Of a DNA stretch of 64,000 nucleotides, positions 62,194 to 64,000 are shown in pieces; the stretch's first letter is position 1, and each line of letters opens with the position of its first letter. A model generated the notes under the pieces. That model saw only the letters and a list, made by a program, of their open reading frames with translations, was not told the origin of the DNA and did no database searches. The stretch comes from Anisakis pegreffii (lineage: Eukaryota > Nematoda > Chromadorea > Rhabditida > Anisakidae). Location: contig JAPYMA010003017.1 in the NCBI GenBank assembly GCA_035041965.1, forward strand, positions 124,001 to 188,000, in the 5' to 3' direction. The position numbers were made by a program, and so were the translations under genes.

Positions 62194-62490
62194 CTGAAAA
62201 AATCTGATCGACTCCCAAACTTGATCAATCACGCGGTTTAATTACCAATACTACTATTACTATCAGTCAGTACATCAACTTATTCTATTGTAAATGAACG
62301 GTATAATTTAAACACGGAAACTAATGAAAGAAAAACTGAAATTACACAACTAAGTGATACTAACAAAATGAAGATCTATCGATATTGGTGGAATAAATGT
62401 GCCAAAAGTAACGAATTAAAGTGATTAGAGATGAGCGAATTGAATTGGTTGAAAATGCGATTCGAAGTATAAATTGGAATGTTGAATGGT

Positions 62491-63026
62491 TCAATTTGAT
62501 GGCGTTGTGGCAGCAGAATCAGGAGGAGTGTGTTCTGGATTCACGTTGTCGGTTGCTGGAAGAGTTGTGGGAGGAGCAGTGGTCTGATCGGCTGATTTAA
62601 AGATAGTCTTCGGTGCTATTTCGGCAAATATCAACATCAACCGACGATTCACATTCATCTGCTTATCAATACCTACAATTTGCCTCATTTTCGAACAATT
62701 ATTAGCTTGCCATTTTGCTGCTCCAATTGACTCACGGCAAATTCAAAACACTCCTTAGCCATACATGAAAAATCGCACTCTGAGGTTGATTCACCTTCCT
62801 TTTGCATGCTTATTGTAAGTGCATGGCTATTGTCTTGTACACCTCACATGAATGAGGCAGCCTTCTTGAAATGAAACGAGACGAAGAAAGATTCAATAAT
62901 GAAACACGTACAGTTCCATGTACAATTCACTTCGTCGCCCGCTAGCTGATGGTTGTTGAACTCACGAACACAACTGTTGAAACAACGTTCCGTTAGAGTA
63001 TTGTAAACGCTTAGGAACTCTTTTAA
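62491..63026 (-). CDS. tin-9.2: Small TIM chaperone Tim10B (TIN-9.2-like), start exon missing
   Basis: Intermembrane-space chaperone that helps carrier proteins reach the TIM22 complex. Two exons in phase: 63026-62912 and 62672-62491, giving 98 residues from [20 protein letters not shown]. The twin CX3C motif is split across the intron: CFNSC in the first exon and C-T-W-N-C at the junction, followed by [20 protein letters not shown]. These match my recollection of C. elegans TIN-9.2 ([31 protein letters not shown]) better than canonical Tim9. A Thr/Pro-rich tail ends the protein. An in-frame TAA just upstream of the acceptor shows that a further 5' exon with the start codon must exist; I could not place it in 63.03-63.7 kb. 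Confidence 0.88.
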
Positions 63027-63714
63027 CTGAAATTAATACGAGTTCCATCTTCCGACCTTGTGAGTATGCAACTAATCTCAATATTATACTCACTACTTCC
63101 TAAAATACTCTCTCTAAAATGTTGCCCGTCAGCGCAATCAATGTGGATAAAGTACAATTCAGCTTACAGACAATAAAGTAGGTGATTTTTGTGAGCACAC
63201 TGATTAACCGTAATGGTAAGCGATTAAAGGTTGCTCGATCGATCTCAATTAAATTTTCAGTTTCGAAAATTTTCTGCTTTTCTTAGCGGTGCTTGAAATT
63301 GTGAAAACAATTGCGATCGGCTTCCAAGATATTGATGGAATCCATTTTCAATTCTAAACCGACCAAACGAATCGACCTGGTTTGGCTATCACCATTAACA
63401 GCTAGCATTATCAGTCACTATAGCTCATCTCTTGCACCTATCCGGATGTATGTGGATGAAAATAAACTGCAAAACCGTGAAAATGCTTCAAGTTAATGAT
63501 CGGAACAAGCGTTACATGAACATGCCCCGAAACAAACCTGTGTTATATCTGCTATAGTACCAGTCATCAAGTTCTTTGAGCCCAATTGCTGCAATCAGAA
63601 ACCAATATAGATTCGAACCATTTGCATAAAAATGTGCATAATGAATTTCCTATTCTCTTTAAGCGACATCCCATCTGATAGAATGATAACCGATGTGATC
63701 GCTTTCAAACTCAC
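63027..63714. other. No resolved gene
   Basis: Should contain the missing first exon of Tim10B. A second possible minus-strand exon (about 63545-63592) lies between TTGCAG and GTTTGT and is readable in two frames. Confidence 0.35.
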
Positions 63715-63828
63715 CACGAAATCCTTCTGTGTCCACATGAAATATTCTCATACTTATGGCGTTTCCTACCCACATTGATAACTTATCTCTACCGATATTC
63801 AGTGCAGATACAATCTTCGAATCATGTC
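63715..63828 (-). CDS. Coding-looking internal exon at right edge, unrecognised
   Basis: Bounded by a GTTAG acceptor and a GTGAGT donor, read in phase 1: HDSKIVSALNIGRDKLSMWV then GNAISMRIFHVDTEGFR. Good splice sites and protein-like composition support a real exon of a minus-strand gene running in from the right. I recognise no domain. Confidence 0.4.
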
Positions 63829-64000
63829 CTAACTGTGAACAATTATCAGATAGTCGTCATCTTAACTGTATACACAACAGCCACAAGCCAACTTCTATGA
63901 GTGGCCATACTATTTGCAGGTAAACACATATGCATGAGTACAATTCGAATGTGACTCAACAATGCTAAACACAGCAATAGAATGCAGAATGTTTTACTCG

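Overview
The window is animal DNA, most likely from a nematode. The genes are split into many short exons with GT-AG introns and carry no bacterial operon signals. One gene belongs to the CHK/DUF1679 kinase-like family that is greatly expanded in nematodes. A small TIM subunit resembles C. elegans TIN-9.2 (Tim10B) more than canonical Tim9. I rebuilt gene models by hand from splice-site phase. Where exon phases and the protein family both agreed, the model is solid; elsewhere I say so.

Layout. 0-5 kb: the right end of a hAT-like MITE, a possible 3' exon of a + strand gene entering from the left, then a small + strand gene that looks like a neuropeptide precursor (2308-3534). 5.2-13.3 kb: a complete 17-exon glutamine:fructose-6-phosphate aminotransferase gene (-). 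17.3-20.1 kb: a 7-exon CHK kinase-like gene (-). 22.2-26.5 kb: a TSSK-like protein kinase (-) with two MITE copies in its introns. 27.9-29.5 kb: a TULA/STS-type histidine phosphatase (-). 30-35 kb: a third interior MITE copy and several poorly resolved small + strand coding segments. 35.5-40.7 kb: a satellite array with a 403-bp period, interrupted by an assembly gap. 41.6-45.8 kb: a CENP-S/MHF1 histone-fold gene (-) with a long disordered tail. 46.7-47.8 kb: an intronless calmodulin-lysine methyltransferase (-). 49.1-49.4 kb: an exon with a MARCKS-like basic effector motif (-). 52-53 kb: a tandem-RING protein (-). 53.7-55.5 kb: exons I could not assign. 55.6-59.5 kb: a FASTK-family mitochondrial protein with a RAP domain (-). 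60.7-62.0 kb: exosome subunit RRP41/EXOSC4 (-). 62.5-63.0 kb: small TIM chaperone Tim10B (-). The right edge carries one more coding-looking exon.

Nearly all recognisable genes lie on the minus strand. They are mostly housekeeping: hexosamine synthesis, RNA decay, mitochondrial import and RNA metabolism, centromere/Fanconi biology and calmodulin methylation. They do not form one pathway. The least ordinary items are the candidate cyclic-peptide precursor, the two-level satellite, the extended CENP-S and the MARCKS-like exon.
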